This document shows positions 14,245 to 15,053 of a DNA stretch of 15,053 bases, piece by piece. Origin of the DNA: an uncultured Collinsella sp. GTDB taxonomy: Bacteria; Actinomycetota; Coriobacteriia; Coriobacteriales; Coriobacteriaceae. Numbering within the stretch: the first letter of the stretch is position 1; every line of letters starts with the position of its first letter. Position numbers and translations under genes: made by a program. The stretch covers positions 1 through 15,053 of the forward strand of contig CABUTO010000045.1 in the NCBI GenBank assembly GCA_902494535.1, written 5' to 3'. The notes under the pieces were generated by a model. It saw only the letters and a program-made list of their open reading frames with translations, was not told where the DNA came from and did no database searches.

Positions 14245-14295
14245 GGCCCCGCAGCCCTGTAGACCCATCGTCTGCGGAGTTGTGGGGCCTTTTTT
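14245..14295 (+). terminator. Terminator after response regulator 2
   Basis: ggcccc (14245-14250) pairs with ggggcc (14284-14289), followed by TTTTTT; smaller stems such as agac/gtct form within the loop. It ends the glycosyltransferase-kinase-regulator unit 41 bases before the next start. Confidence 0.8.
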
Positions 14296-14335
14296 GTATG
14301 TATCTGCCGAATCGTTTTTTTGCGGAAGGGATCCC

Positions 14336-14803
14336 ATGAACAGTGCAAGCGCCAAGCGCATCGACATCATCTCGGACACCCACGGCTATTTATCGCCTGC
14401 GCTCCTGGACGAGCTTGAGGGCGCGGATCTGATTATCCACGCCGGCGACCTTACGTCAGAGATGGACTACGAGCACCTATGCACCATCGCCCCCGTGCGG
14501 GCCGTACTGGGCAACAACGATTACTACCGCGACTACGGCTCCGATGTAGACCGTCTTGCACTCTTTACCTACGAAGGCCTCAAATTCGCCGTAGCCCACT
14601 ACCGCGAAGACCTTCCGGTGGGATCCGTAGACGTAGCCATCAACGGCCACACCCACGTAACCAAAGAAGCCCAAGTGGGCCGCTGCTTAGTCCTCAACCC
14701 GGGCAGCGCCAGCTACCCCAGAGGCACCCGAGGCCCCACCATGGCCAGGATGCTAGTAAAAGACGGCAAGATCCTAAGCGCCAAGTTTATTGACCTAGAC
14801 TAA
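14336..14803 (+). CDS. YfcE/MJ0936-like metallophosphoesterase
   Basis: Cytosolic calcineurin-fold phosphodiesterase of 155 residues, normal for the family. Metal ligands are visible: ISDTHG (Asp14, His16), HAGDLT (Asp38), LGNNDYY (Asn60 or Asn61, Asp62), and INGHTHV (His105, His107), followed by the usual NPGSASYPRG. The canonical mid-protein HGH is here AHYRED (His88), a small departure. ATG 14336 is chosen, with ggaaggg upstream and the protein beginning at the first strand; the longer frame from 14282 would run through the terminator. The 3' half uses CTA, GTA, AAA and AGG codons that are rare in neighbouring genes. The substrate is unknown; no link to the two-component genes is evident beyond position. 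Confidence 0.88.
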   Translation: MNSASAKRIDIISDTHGYLSPALLDELEGADLIIHAGDLTSEMDYEHLCTIAPVRAVLGNNDYYRDYGSDVDRLALFTYEGLKFAVAHYREDLPVGSVDVAINGHTHVTKEAQVGRCLVLNPGSASYPRGTRGPTMARMLVKDGKILSAKFIDLD

Positions 14804-14810
14804 CCGCAAC

Positions 14811-14845
14811 AAAAACGGGGGATGCACAATGCATCCCCCGTTTTT
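14811..14845. terminator. Bidirectional Rho-independent terminator
   Basis: aaaaacgggggatgc (14811-14825) is the perfect complement of gcatcccccgttttt (14831-14845), loop 5 bases. The A-run/T-run symmetry lets it act on both strands, just after the phosphoesterase and before the terminal folded region. Confidence 0.92.
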
Positions 14846-14904
14846 CTTTAAGCCAAAGGCCGAAATTCAACAAGATCCATCAGACCAACCCCGCCGAGGA
14901 GCAC

Positions 14905-14935
14905 GCGGGCTAGCCGCGCAGCGGCGCACGCCCGC
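14905..14935. other. Strong nested GC hairpin in the terminal intergenic region
   Basis: gcgggc (14905-14910) pairs with gcccgc (14930-14935) and, inside, gccgc (14913-14917) with gcggc (14921-14925). No gene was found in 14846-15053. With the hairpin at 15014 this suggests a structured RNA or a repeat unit. Confidence 0.5.
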
Positions 14936-15013
14936 AAAACTGGTTGAACAAAGTGACGGCAGGGAGGGTCTCCGGGGCTGAGGGCGGGGGTTAAGTTTGT
15001 CGCGAGTTCCGCA

Positions 15014-15050
15014 CGCAAAGGAAAGCACTTAATGTGCTTTCCGTCTTGCG
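15014..15050. repeat. Extended palindrome at the window end
   Basis: ggaaagcac (15020-15028) pairs perfectly with gtgctttcc (15034-15042) over loop ttaat, extended by cgcaa (15014-15018) with ttgcg (15046-15050). No T-run follows before the window ends. The preceding segment 14984-15021 resembles 131-167, so this may be part of a dispersed element; the rest is outside the window. Confidence 0.5.
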
Positions 15051-15053
15051 CAG

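Overview
The window is about 60% GC, densely coded and has AGGAGG-type ribosome-binding sites. Its gene style (BtsS/LytS-like kinases, strong GCC/ATC/AAG/GAG codon preference in metabolic genes, a 'tccccaatgacta' palindromic repeat) points to a gut Coriobacteriia, most likely Collinsella. That placement is recognition and inference, not a database match.

Layout. Bases 1-119 are the right end of an IS3-family (IS150-like) insertion sequence: the last 26 transposase codons and the terminal inverted repeat. Bases 120-705 are a long non-coding stretch with folded and AT-rich parts that leads into a carbamate kinase gene (arcC, 706-1668). A strong terminator and a REP-like palindromic repeat (1776-1860) separate arcC from a convergent gene for a membrane-anchored C39-type cysteine peptidase (1857-2858, minus strand). 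Next come a plus-strand APC amino-acid permease (3213-4664) and an imidazolonepropionase-like amidohydrolase (4796-6073), with large hairpins before and between them. These look like a two-gene uptake-and-hydrolysis unit. It shares extreme codon bias with arcC, suggesting high expression of all three.

From 6192 to 14238 the window holds two paralogous two-component systems. Each pairs a 5TM-free LytS/BtsS-like kinase (two TM, GAF-like region, His_kinase, HATPase) with a LytTR response regulator. They bracket a cytosolic zinc-dependent phospholipase C-like protein, a UMF1/Atg22-type MFS transporter and a GT2-like glycosyltransferase. The glycosyltransferase stop overlaps the second kinase start (ATGA), so the two are probably translationally coupled. 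A strong terminator follows, then a YfcE-like metallophosphoesterase and a bidirectional terminator. The last 200 bases are a GC-rich, highly folded intergenic region cut by the window end. It resembles a segment just downstream of the IS at the window start.

Working model (inference): the permease and amidohydrolase import and cleave a nitrogenous amino-acid or peptide-like compound, carbamate kinase conserves energy from carbamoyl phosphate, and the adjacent LytS/LytTR pair senses the nutrient or a metabolite. The second pair is tied to an envelope-related glycosyltransferase. No tRNA, rRNA or CRISPR array was seen.
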